A stretch of DNA of 64,000 bases, from contig SVJH01000010.1 in the NCBI GenBank assembly GCA_015069095.1, forward strand, positions 1-64,000, given 5' to 3'. The translations under genes and the position numbers were made by a program. The notes under the pieces were generated by a model. That model saw only the letters and a program-made list of their open reading frames with translations. It was not told the origin of the DNA and did not search any database. This document shows, one piece after another, positions 42,131 through 49,356 of the stretch (positions are counted from its first letter, which is position 1; every line of letters begins with the position of its first letter). The stretch is from Oscillospiraceae bacterium. Lineage in GTDB: Bacteria; Bacillota; Clostridia; UMGS1810.

Positions 42131-44563
42131 TTAGTTGTCTGAAATAATCATTTCTAAAATTACGTCTTTAATTTCCTGACTTATTGGCTCTGAAATTTTT
42201 GAAACTTTTACAAATTCTGTTAATTCAGATATTTTTTCGCAAATTGATCTGTTTCCTGTTACAACTCTGTAAAGTTTGTCTTTTTCGCCATTACCCATTT
42301 GTGCTTTAAGAAGGAAATCAAAAATCATTTTGTCTGTGTTGTTTTTAATAACTTCGCATTTTTCAAAAATAATTTCAATTTCTTTATTTTCACATTCAAC
42401 ACTTAATTTAATTGTGTCGTTTTCATAAGTTTTTTCTGCTTTAATTTCTTTTCCATCTACCAAAACTTTAACATCACAATCGGCAAAACGTATAAATTCA
42501 AAATTGAATTCTCTTTTTGTAGGAACAAGTGATAAATCGCCTGTTGGAATAACTTTAAATGATTTGTTATCCCAGTCAAGATTAAGTTTTGTAATGGCGA
42601 ATTTTCCGTCTTTGTAGTCAAAACTTACGCCGTCATCTTCGTAAAGTTCAAACGAGTTATTTGCACCTGCAAATACTTCAATTTTAAGTTTATTCGGATT
42701 TGAAATATCGTTAATTCTTTCTTCGTTTATGTACGAAGTAGGAATAATTGCGCCACCTTTTGCAAAAACAGGGATAGAATCCATTGTTCTGTGCATTTTT
42801 GTGTTTCTTTTTCCGTTATAAAGTGTGTGAGTAAAATAGTCAAACCATATTCCGTCAGGTAAATACACATTTTCTGCTGCCATAAGAGTTTCGTTGTTTA
42901 TTTTATGTGTAACAGGTTTAACTAAAAGTTCTGTTCCAAAATAGTATTCATCTTTGTACTGGGCATCGTAACAGTTTCTGTCATTTGGATGAATAAAATA
43001 TAAAGGACGCATTATAGCATAGTTTTTAGTATGTGTAAGATAGTTCATTGTGTATGTGTATGGAATAAGTTTATATCTTAGCTGCATAAATTCTGTAATG
43101 ATTTTTGCAGTTTCATCTGAAAAATTCCAAGGTTCTCTTCCAAGGAAAGGACTGTCTGTGCTATGCATACGGTTAATAGGGGAGAATGTTCCAAATTGAA
43201 CCCATCTTGCAGTAAGTTCGTTATCTTTTTTGCCCTGATGATGACCTCCTATATCATGACTCCACCAGTCGTAACCAAGGTTAGATGCAGCAACAGTAAA
43301 CTTAGTCTGATATTTAAGGGATTCCCACGTAATAAATGTATCTCCCGAAAAACCGATAGGGTATCTTTGTGAACCATAACCGGAAAATCTTGAAAGTATA
43401 AGACCACGTTTTCCGTCTCTTGTGTTATCTATGTAATGATAGTGGTTAAGTGCCCAAAGAGGGTCTAAACTTGGCATTTTTGTAGTTTTGCCCTGTTGCC
43501 AGTCCATCCACCAGAATGTTACACCATCTTCTTCATTTTTGTGATGTAAACATTCAAGATATGGTTCTAAAAATGCAGGATTTGCTATATCAAAATCAAC
43601 TTTTTTCTCTGTTTTCGGGTCAATACCCATTCTTGTTGCCATTTCTTCGTAGCAGTCTTCATGAGATGCAACACCTTCTGCAGGGTGAAGGTTTAGAGTA
43701 ACAGCCATATCACGATTATTAAGCCATTTTAGAAAACGTTTTGGGTCTGGGAAGAAATCTTTATTCCAAGTATATCCTGTCCATCCGCTTCCGTATTTTG
43801 CATCGATATCAACAAGATGCCAGTCCATATCTATAACTGCAACAGATAAAGGAACTTTAATTTTTTCAAAATCAAGCATTAACTTTGTATATTCTTCTTC
43901 TGTGTATTTATGATATCTGCTCCACCAGTTTCCAAGAGCAAATCTTGGAAGAAGCGGATTTTTGCCTGTAAGAGTATGATAAGCATCAATTGCACCCTGG
44001 AAATCTTCTTTATAACCGAAAATATACATATCAATAACTTTGTTCGGTCTTTCTTCCATCCAGCCGTCATCTGCAATTAAAATAGTTTTGCTATCATCCA
44101 TAACAGCAAATTCACCGTCGGATAGGATGCTATTTGTAAGTGATACTTTTTCGCCGGTTGCAACTTTTGTATCTCCGTTATATCCGTCAAGTGTTCTTCC
44201 TGTTCCCATAAATGCTTTGTCTGGATCGCCAAAACGCCAGTCGCGTCTGCAGGAGTACGGACCGCAATATTCAAAATGAAGCGTATTTTTTGCAAATTCG
44301 CCGTAGTTATATGTAACAGTAACGTATTTTGTTGTAATTCTTAAGTATTCATCAGTTTTTTCAACATCATAAGAAGGTACATCAAAATTTCTGTTTACAA
44401 CAGCCTCTGTTGCTTTATCTGTAAATTTTCCTTCTTTGTCGTATTCAATTCTTATAAGTCTGTCCGTAAGAATTGTAAAACGGTATTTATCGCCTTTAAC
44501 TATTGCTTTTTCATTTGCTAAAGGTGATGTTTTGAAGTTTAGTCTTTCATTTATTCTTCCCAC
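42131..44563 (-). CDS. GH31 alpha-glucosidase-type glycoside hydrolase
   Basis: About 810 residues, cytosolic. The GTG at 44563 is the start: AGGAGG lies 7 bases upstream, and the longer ATG frame runs through the promoter. An N-terminal beta-sandwich (about 1-215) precedes the barrel. The barrel has VAVIDMDWH, nucleophile Asp in FWWMDWQQG (about 352), RFSGYGSQRYPIGFSGDTFI (acid/base Asp about 406) and HDIGGH. Proximal and distal beta domains follow (FAKGGAIIPTSY, ELYEDDG), plus a C-terminal extension of some 60 residues (FDFLLKAQMGNGEKDKLYRV). GH31 includes alpha-glucosidases and alpha-xylosidases; the long barrel insert and context do not decide between them. Confidence 0.92.
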   Translation of the reverse strand: MGRINERLNFKTSPLANEKAIVKGDKYRFTILTDRLIRIEYDKEGKFTDKATEAVVNRNFDVPSYDVEKTDEYLRITTKYVTVTYNYGEFAKNTLHFEYCGPYSCRRDWRFGDPDKAFMGTGRTLDGYNGDTKVATGEKVSLTNSILSDGEFAVMDDSKTILIADDGWMEERPNKVIDMYIFGYKEDFQGAIDAYHTLTGKNPLLPRFALGNWWSRYHKYTEEEYTKLMLDFEKIKVPLSVAVIDMDWHLVDIDAKYGSGWTGYTWNKDFFPDPKRFLKWLNNRDMAVTLNLHPAEGVASHEDCYEEMATRMGIDPKTEKKVDFDIANPAFLEPYLECLHHKNEEDGVTFWWMDWQQGKTTKMPSLDPLWALNHYHYIDNTRDGKRGLILSRFSGYGSQRYPIGFSGDTFITWESLKYQTKFTVAASNLGYDWWSHDIGGHHQGKKDNELTARWVQFGTFSPINRMHSTDSPFLGREPWNFSDETAKIITEFMQLRYKLIPYTYTMNYLTHTKNYAIMRPLYFIHPNDRNCYDAQYKDEYYFGTELLVKPVTHKINNETLMAAENVYLPDGIWFDYFTHTLYNGKRNTKMHRTMDSIPVFAKGGAIIPTSYINEERINDISNPNKLKIEVFAGANNSFELYEDDGVSFDYKDGKFAITKLNLDWDNKSFKVIPTGDLSLVPTKREFNFEFIRFADCDVKVLVDGKEIKAEKTYENDTIKLSVECENKEIEIIFEKCEVIKNNTDKMIFDFLLKAQMGNGEKDKLYRVVTGNRSICEKISELTEFVKVSKISEPISQEIKDVILEMIISDN

Positions 44564-44600
44564 TGTATAACCTCCTAAAGTTATATAAATAGTCATAATA

Positions 44601-44629
44601 ATTATAGTGTATACGCACTTTTTTGTCAA
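44601..44629 (-). promoter_or_regulatory. Consensus promoter for GH31-azlCD
   Basis: On the minus strand TTGACA (44624-44629), 17 bases, TATAAT (44601-44606): perfect consensus, 38 bases before the GTG start. Confidence 0.87.
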
Positions 44630-44676
44630 TCGTTGTAGCGTATTTTGAAAAATATAAAAATATTTTAAAAAATGTA

Positions 44677-44705
44677 TTGCATTTTGGTAAAATATGTGGT
44701 ACAAT
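44677..44705 (+). promoter_or_regulatory. rpsB-tsf promoter
   Basis: TTGCAT (44677-44682), 17 bases, TACAAT (44700-44705) with TGG before the -10. Confidence 0.72.
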
Positions 44706-44729
44706 ACTAACGCTATTTAAAAATACACA

Positions 44730-44779
44730 CGCAAAAGTTTCCTTGCCATGTTGCTTTTTAAAAGTCGGCATATTTTGCG
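44730..44779 (+). promoter_or_regulatory. Candidate structured rpsB leader
   Basis: In the roughly 95-base leader, CGCAAAA (44730-44736) pairs with TTTTGCG (44773-44779), enclosing TGTTG (44749-44753) / CGGCA (44766-44770). The outer stem ends at an SD-like GGAGGT; the true SD, AAAGGAGG, follows. It may mediate feedback by S2; inferred from structure only. Confidence 0.4.
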
Positions 44780-44807
44780 GAGGTATAAACTAAAGGAGGA
44801 TAAAAAA

Positions 44808-45536
44808 ATGGCAGTAATTTCAATGAAACAATTATTGGAAGCAGGTGTTCACTTCGGACACCAGACAAGAAGATGGAATCCGAAAATGGCGGAATACATC
44901 TACACAGAAAGAAATGGTATTTATATCATCAATCTTCAGAAAACAGTTAAAAAAATCGAAGAAGCTTACAGCTTCATCAGAGAAGTAGCTGAAAACGGTC
45001 AGGACGTACTTTTCGTAGGTACAAAAAAACAGGCTCAGGATTCTATTAAAGAAGAAGCTGAAAGAGTTGGTATGTACTTCGTTAATGCAAGATGGCTTGG
45101 CGGTATGATGACAAACTTCAAAACAATCAAACAGAGAATCGAAAGATTAAACCAGCTTAGAAAAATGCAGGAAGATGGCACATTCGATCTTCTTCCTAAA
45201 AAAGAAGTTAGCAAATTACTTCTTGAAATCGAAAAACTTGACAAATACCTTGGCGGTATCAAAGACATGAAAAAACTTCCTGGTGCTTTGTTTGTAGTTG
45301 ACCCAAGAAAAGAAAAAATTGCAGTAGCAGAAGCTAAAAAACTTGGTATTCCTGTTGTTGCTATTGTTGATACAAACTGTGACCCTGATGAAGTAGATTA
45401 CGTTATCCCTGGTAACGACGATGCTATCAGAGCCGTAAAACTTATCTCTTCTACAATTGCAAACGCAATTATCGAAGGCAGACAGGGCGAACAGATGACA
45501 GTTGAAACAGAAGAAGCAGAAGAAGACGCTGAATAA
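44808..45536 (+). CDS. rpsB: 30S ribosomal protein S2
   Basis: A small-subunit ribosomal protein of 242 residues. The N-terminus [20 protein letters not shown] is diagnostic, with [23 protein letters not shown] and [15 protein letters not shown] following. AAAGGAGG precedes the ATG at 44808; the frame extends to an ATG at 44748 but that part is leader. Followed by tsf after 23 bases, the usual order. The acidic C-terminal tail ([10 protein letters not shown]) is normal. Confidence 0.98.
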   Translation: MAVISMKQLLEAGVHFGHQTRRWNPKMAEYIYTERNGIYIINLQKTVKKIEEAYSFIREVAENGQDVLFVGTKKQAQDSIKEEAERVGMYFVNARWLGGMMTNFKTIKQRIERLNQLRKMQEDGTFDLLPKKEVSKLLLEIEKLDKYLGGIKDMKKLPGALFVVDPRKEKIAVAEAKKLGIPVVAIVDTNCDPDEVDYVIPGNDDAIRAVKLISSTIANAIIEGRQGEQMTVETEEAEEDAE

Positions 45537-45559
45537 TTAACTTTAGGAGGTAATTTAGA

Positions 45560-46453
45560 ATGTTTACAGCTAAAGACGTTAAAGAACTTAGAGAAATGAC
45601 AGGCTGCGGTATGATGGACTGTAAAAAAGCTCTTACAGAAACAAACGGCGACAAAGAAAAAGCTGTTGAATTTTTAAGAGAAAAAGGTCTTGCAACAGCT
45701 GCTAAAAAATCTAGCAGAATTGCTGCAGAAGGTATAGTTAAAGACTACGTTGCAAATAACGTAGGTGTTATATTAGAAGTAAATGCAGAAACTGACTTCG
45801 TTGCTAAAAACGACCAGTTCCTTGATTTTGTTGATGTTGTTGCTAAAGCAGTTGCAGAAAGCAACCCTCAGGATGTTGAAGCACTTAAAGCAGTTAGCGT
45901 TGATGGAACAACAATCGGCGATATGCTTACAGAAAAAATTGCTACAATCGGCGAAAACATGAACATCAGAAGATTTGTTCGCTACGAAGGCGATGTTGCA
46001 ACATACATCCATGCAGGCGGTAAAATCGGTGTTCTTGTAAAATTTGATACAGACGTTGCTTCAAACGAAGGATTTAAAGATTTTGCAAAAGATATTGCAA
46101 TGCAGATTGCTGCTGCAAACCCAACATATGTAAGATCAAACGAAGTTCCTTCTGAAGTAGTAGAAAAAGAAAAAGAAATTCTTATGGCTCAGGCTATTAA
46201 CGAAGGAAAACCTGCTAACATTGCAGAAAAAATGGTTGCAGGAAGAATTCAGAAATACTACAAAGAAGTTTGTCTTGTAGAACAGCCATTCATTAAAGAC
46301 GGCGATTTAAGTGTTGCTAAATATGCAGAAGCAAAAGCAAAAGAATTTGGCGGCAAAATTGAAATCGTAAGCTTTGCAAGATTCGAAAAAGGCGAAGGTC
46401 TTGAAAAGAAAGAAGATAACTTTGCTGACGAAGTTGCAAGCATGGTAAAATAA
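45560..46453 (+). CDS. tsf: Elongation factor Ts
   Basis: The guanine nucleotide exchange factor for EF-Tu, 297 residues. The UBA-like N-terminus [20 protein letters not shown] is followed by the core signature ETDFVAKND and two subdomains ending in the C-terminal module. TAGGAGG lies before the ATG. Standard rpsB-tsf operon. Use of GCT and GGT codons is higher than in accessory genes, as expected for high expression. Confidence 0.98.
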   Translation: MFTAKDVKELREMTGCGMMDCKKALTETNGDKEKAVEFLREKGLATAAKKSSRIAAEGIVKDYVANNVGVILEVNAETDFVAKNDQFLDFVDVVAKAVAESNPQDVEALKAVSVDGTTIGDMLTEKIATIGENMNIRRFVRYEGDVATYIHAGGKIGVLVKFDTDVASNEGFKDFAKDIAMQIAAANPTYVRSNEVPSEVVEKEKEILMAQAINEGKPANIAEKMVAGRIQKYYKEVCLVEQPFIKDGDLSVAKYAEAKAKEFGGKIEIVSFARFEKGEGLEKKEDNFADEVASMVK

Positions 46454-46469
46454 TAAAGTATAACTTAAT

Positions 46470-46558
46470 AGGGGAGCTTGTTATAGCAGGCTGAGAGGAA
46501 GTAATTAACTTCGACCCTTAAACCTGATTTGGGTAATGCCAACGTAGGGATTTTAACC
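46470..46558 (+). promoter_or_regulatory. TPP riboswitch (THI box)
   Basis: The conserved thiamine pyrophosphate aptamer is readable: GGGGAGC, GCTGAGAGGAAG, CTTCGACCCTTAAACCTGAT, TTGGGTAATGCCAACGTAGGG. It sits between tsf and thiT. TPP binding would favour the terminator at 46570-46604 and shut off thiT. Confidence 0.95.
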
Positions 46559-46569
46559 TATACAAATTA

Positions 46570-46604
46570 AAGCGGTGTACCCATAGAGTACATCGCTTTT
46601 TGTT
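46570..46604 (+). terminator. Riboswitch-controlled terminator
   Basis: Stem AGCGGTGTAC / GTACATCGCT (one G-T pair) then TTTTTGTTTT, directly between the TPP aptamer and thiT. Confidence 0.9.
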
Positions 46605-46643
46605 TTAGGAAAAATCTCTTATATGAAAAAGGAGAGATTTATA

Positions 46644-47198
46644 ATGAAAACAAAAAAACTTACAGTAAGTGCACTTATGATTGCACTTGCACAAATTCTT
46701 TCAATACTTGCAGTGTTTCAGGCACCAAACGGTGGCGATATAACACTTGGTGGTTCTGTACCTATAATAATAGTATCGCTTATGTATGGAACAAGATGGG
46801 GAATATTTACAGCACTTGTATCAACACTTGTTAATATGCTTTTAAAAGGTGTAATTACAACACTTCCAACAGATTTAAGTACATATTTTTTAATGATACT
46901 GCTTGATTATGTTCTTGCTTTTGGCGTAATGGGACTTGCTGGATTTTTCTTTAATAAAATGGGCAAGGGACGTTTTGCAATAATAACCTCAAGCGCAATT
47001 GTTATATTTTTAAGATTTGTATGCCACTTTGCATCAGGAATTATTCTGTGGGGTTCATTTGCACCCAAAGGACAACCTGTGTGGCTTTATTCAATAATCT
47101 ATAATGGGGGATATATGCTCCCTGAAATGATAATAACTGTAATTATAATGTCAGTACTATCTGTTAAAATAATTCCGAAACTTATAAAAGAAAAATAA
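46644..47198 (+). CDS. thiT: Thiamine ECF transporter S component ThiT
   Basis: The 184-residue substrate-binding membrane subunit of an energy-coupling-factor transporter for thiamine, with six helices. Visible motifs include ALMIALAQILSILAVFQAP, GGDITLGGSVPIIIVSLMYG, RWGIFTALVS, and the thiamine-site region FVCHFASGIILWG with YNGGYMLPE. The ATG at 46644 follows GGAGAG; the upstream ATG at 46623 lacks an RBS. It works with shared EcfA/A'/T energising proteins encoded elsewhere. Regulation by the TPP riboswitch upstream confirms the substrate. Confidence 0.96.
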   Translation: MKTKKLTVSALMIALAQILSILAVFQAPNGGDITLGGSVPIIIVSLMYGTRWGIFTALVSTLVNMLLKGVITTLPTDLSTYFLMILLDYVLAFGVMGLAGFFFNKMGKGRFAIITSSAIVIFLRFVCHFASGIILWGSFAPKGQPVWLYSIIYNGGYMLPEMIITVIIMSVLSVKIIPKLIKEK

Positions 47199-47227
47199 AA
47201 AACGGACGAATATTTCGTCCGTTTTTT
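47197..47227 (+). terminator. Rho-independent terminator
   Basis: Stem AAAAAACGGACGAA / TTCGTCCGTTTTTT, loop TAT, overlapping the thiT stop. Confidence 0.92.
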
Positions 47228-47262
47228 GTTTTGTATAATCAAATTTATTTTTGAACATGAAA

Positions 47263-47291
47263 ATAAACCTCCAACAGTATTGGGGGTTTAT
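47263..47291 (-). terminator. Terminator of rpsT
   Basis: Stem ATAAACCTCCAA / TTGGGGGTTTAT (one mismatch-type G-T pair), loop CAGTA; on the minus strand it is followed by T-rich sequence, about 50 bases past the rpsT stop. Confidence 0.65.
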
Positions 47292-47342
47292 ATTTTTAAC
47301 CAAAATTGGTTTACTGAGACACATTTATTTTTTAATTAAAAC

Positions 47343-47609
47343 TTAAGCACAAATTTTGTTTAGTTTGCTTGAAAGCTGAGATTTCTTTCTTGCAACAGTG
47401 TTTTTGTGCATAACACCTTTAGCTACTGCCTGGTCAAGTTTTTTAACAACGAGTTTGAAAGCTTCTAAAGCGTTTTCTTTTTCAGCTTTTGCAACACATT
47501 CTTCAAACTTTTTGATGCAAGTTTTAATGTTTGTTTTGATCATTTGGTTCTGTAGAGTTTTTGTGCTGATTACTTTAACTCTTTTCTTTGCTGATTTAAT
47601 GTTTGGCAT
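47343..47609 (-). CDS. rpsT: 30S ribosomal protein S20
   Basis: An 88-residue, basic, helical ribosomal protein: MPNIKSAKKRVKVISTKTLQ, NQMIKTNIKTCIKKF, KGVMHKNTVARKKSQLSSKL. GGAGG is correctly placed before the ATG at 47609. Monocistronic with its own promoter (47643-47671) and terminator. Confidence 0.97.
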   Translation of the reverse strand: MPNIKSAKKRVKVISTKTLQNQMIKTNIKTCIKKFEECVAKAEKENALEAFKLVVKKLDQAVAKGVMHKNTVARKKSQLSSKLNKICA

Positions 47610-47642
47610 TTAATTCACCTCCACACATAATGTAACTATCAC

Positions 47643-47671
47643 ATTATAACAAACAAATTTAAAAATTGCAA
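47643..47671 (-). promoter_or_regulatory. rpsT promoter
   Basis: On the minus strand TTGCAA (47666-47671), 17 bases, TATAAT (47643-47648). Confidence 0.8.
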
Positions 47672-47816
47672 GTGTTTTTTTGAAAAATATTATTTTTTTA
47701 CCTTATTTTTACTTTTTTTCGGCACTATTATGCATAATGTCAAAAAAACAGAGTTTTTTTTGTTAAAAATATACATCGTAAAATTGCAAAAAAGAGTAGA
47801 TTTTCTGGTTTTTTTA

Positions 47817-47825
47817 TGATATAAT
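47817..47825 (+). promoter_or_regulatory. Extended -10 promoter of the hydrogenase operon
   Basis: TGATATAAT with no convincing -35, about 100 bases before the hndA ATG. Confidence 0.6.
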
Positions 47826-47841
47826 GACAATGTTGTATTAT

Positions 47842-47891
47842 GCGTAGATTATATTGATGTGTTATTTTTTTAACAATCTATTTTAATACGC
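47842..47891 (+). promoter_or_regulatory. Structured leader of the hydrogenase operon
   Basis: Nested complementary segments: GCGTA (47842-47846) with TACGC (47887-47891), AGATT (47846-47850) with AATCT (47875-47879), TGTTA (47860-47864) with TAACA (47871-47875). They could fold as one interrupted hairpin capped by a T loop. Function unknown. Confidence 0.4.
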
Positions 47892-47925
47892 TAAATTTTT
47901 ATACATTTTTAAGGAGGTATATGTG

Positions 47926-48417
47926 ATGAGTGAAACAAACACAATGGTAGGAACCAAAGAGCAGTTTTTAGAACTTGAAAAAATTATTGCAAAGTATAAA
48001 GACACACAGGGTGCTCTTATTCCGGTGCTTCACGAAGCTCAGGAAGTTTTTGGTTATCTTCCTTTGGAAGTTCAGGAAAAAATTTCAGAAGGATTAAATG
48101 TTTCGATGGCTGAAGTATACGGGGTTGTTACTTTCTATACACAGTTCTCAATCAATCCAAAAGGTAAGTACAAAATTGGGGTTTGCCTTGGTACAGCATG
48201 TTATGTTAAAGGCTCTGGCGATATTTTGGAAAAAATTAAAGAAAAACTTGGCATTGAAGTTGGAGAATGTACAGCTGACGGTAAATTTTCTCTTGATGCA
48301 ACACGTTGTATAGGTGCGTGCGGTCTTGCTCCTGTACTTACTGTTAACGACGATGTATACGGCAGATTAGTTGTTGACGATGTTGACTCAATCTTAGAAA
48401 AATATATGGATTTATGA
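47926..48417 (+). CDS. hndA: NuoE-like [2Fe-2S] subunit of electron-bifurcating-type hydrogenase
   Basis: A 163-residue subunit homologous to complex I NuoE, HndA and HydC. It carries one [2Fe-2S] cluster through CLGTACYVKG and CIGACGLAP. The helical N-terminal half includes LIPVLHEAQEVFGYLP and SMAEVYGVVTFYTQF. GGAGG lies 8 bases before the ATG at 47926; a GTG one codon earlier is less likely. First gene of a five-gene operon ending in the [FeFe]-hydrogenase. It passes electrons within the NAD(P)H-linked module. Confidence 0.94.
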   Translation: MSETNTMVGTKEQFLELEKIIAKYKDTQGALIPVLHEAQEVFGYLPLEVQEKISEGLNVSMAEVYGVVTFYTQFSINPKGKYKIGVCLGTACYVKGSGDILEKIKEKLGIEVGECTADGKFSLDATRCIGACGLAPVLTVNDDVYGRLVVDDVDSILEKYMDL

Positions 48418-48959
48418 TAGAAATTGCGCTTCATTTGTTAGATATTGTGCAAAATTCTATTATGGCGAATGCTAAAAATATAAAAATTTCTGTGTACGAA
48501 AACACAAGTGAAAATATCTTGTCGCTTGAAGTTGAAGATGACGGAAACGGAATGGACGAAGAAACTTTAAAAAGAGCAAAAAGTCCTTTTTACACGACCA
48601 ACGATGTAAAACGTATTGGTCTTGGAATTTCTCTTTTAAAGACTGCGTGTGAAAATGCAGAAGGTTCGTTTTATATAACTTCGAAAAAAGGCGAGGGTAC
48701 ACATATAAAAGCAGATTTTAAATATGACAGTGTTAACAGACAACCGCTTGGAGATATGGCGACTACTGTTTCAAATCTCCTTATGTGCAACAGAAATGTT
48801 GGTTTTATATATAAGCACACATATAACGGAAATTATTTTATATTTGACAGCGATGAGTATTCTCCAATTGCTACCGAAGTAGTTAAAAGAGGAGAGAATG
48901 TGCTTCAATGGCTTATTGACACATTAAACGAAAAAATAAATACGATTTATTCAAAATAA
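48414..48959 (+). CDS. HATPase-fold protein of hydrogenase operon
   Basis: A 181-residue protein with a GHKL ATPase domain: LHLLDIVQNSIMANAKNIKI (N-box), VEDDGNGMDEETL (G1), FYTTNDVKRIGLGISLL (G2), KGEGTHIKADF. It has no phospho-acceptor histidine, receiver or membrane part. Such genes recur inside [FeFe]-hydrogenase operons of anaerobes, between the NuoE-like and ferredoxin-like subunits, but their role is not settled. It overlaps hndA by four bases (ATGA), so it is coexpressed. Possible roles: regulatory kinase or chaperone-like ATPase. Confidence 0.88.
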   Translation: MIEIALHLLDIVQNSIMANAKNIKISVYENTSENILSLEVEDDGNGMDEETLKRAKSPFYTTNDVKRIGLGISLLKTACENAEGSFYITSKKGEGTHIKADFKYDSVNRQPLGDMATTVSNLLMCNRNVGFIYKHTYNGNYFIFDSDEYSPIATEVVKRGENVLQWLIDTLNEKINTIYSK

Positions 48960-48985
48960 TAATCACTCTGAAAGGAATGAAAGCA

Positions 48986-49342
48986 ATGAAAACTTTGTCT
49001 GAACTTAACCAGATTAAAGAAAGCAAACAGGCACAAGTTAATCTTAGAGAAGAAAACTTTGGTCTTGTAAAAGTAAAAGTTTCAATGGGCACATGCGGTA
49101 TAGCTGCCGGTGCAAGAGAAGTTGTTAAGGCAATACTTAACGAAGCAAGAAAAGATAACTTACACAATATACAGATTTTCCAGACACCATGTATGGGAAA
49201 ATGTGATCTAGAACCTGTGGTAGAAATTCACTATCCTGGTAAAGATGTAATAACATATGTTCACGTTAAACCTGAAATGTCAGAAAGAATTATAAAAGAA
49301 ACAGTTCTAAACGGAACAGTAATCGAAGAATTTACTAAGTAA
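48986..49342 (+). CDS. hndB: Thioredoxin-like [2Fe-2S] ferredoxin subunit
   Basis: A 118-residue protein with four cysteines in a thioredoxin-like ferredoxin pattern: MGTCGIAAGAREV and TPCMGKCDLEPVVEI (the first region has one Cys, the second two; one further cluster ligand is not obvious). The ATG at 48986 is preferred because AGGA lies 10 bases upstream; that at 48977 is too close. HndB equivalents accompany NADP-reducing hydrogenases. Its cluster may be incomplete. Confidence 0.87.
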   Translation: MKTLSELNQIKESKQAQVNLREENFGLVKVKVSMGTCGIAAGAREVVKAILNEARKDNLHNIQIFQTPCMGKCDLEPVVEIHYPGKDVITYVHVKPEMSERIIKETVLNGTVIEEFTK

Positions 49343-49356
49343 GGGGGATAAGACAC

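Larger units (their letters stand above)
47610..47925. other. Divergent intergenic region rpsT / hydrogenase operon
   Basis: About 315 bases with no gene. It holds the rpsT promoter (minus strand), a very AT-rich tract at about 47670-47800 in which I see nothing further, the extended -10 of the hydrogenase operon and its structured leader. Confidence 0.75.

Noticed and set aside
42131-44704. Longer GH31 frame starting with ATG at 44704
   Set aside because: It would run through a perfect TTGACA-17-TATAAT promoter; the GTG at 44563 has AGGAGG at good spacing.
44748-44807. N-terminal extension of rpsB from the upstream ATG
   Set aside because: The AAAGGAGG before 44808 and the conserved S2 N-terminus fix the start; the extension lies in the leader.
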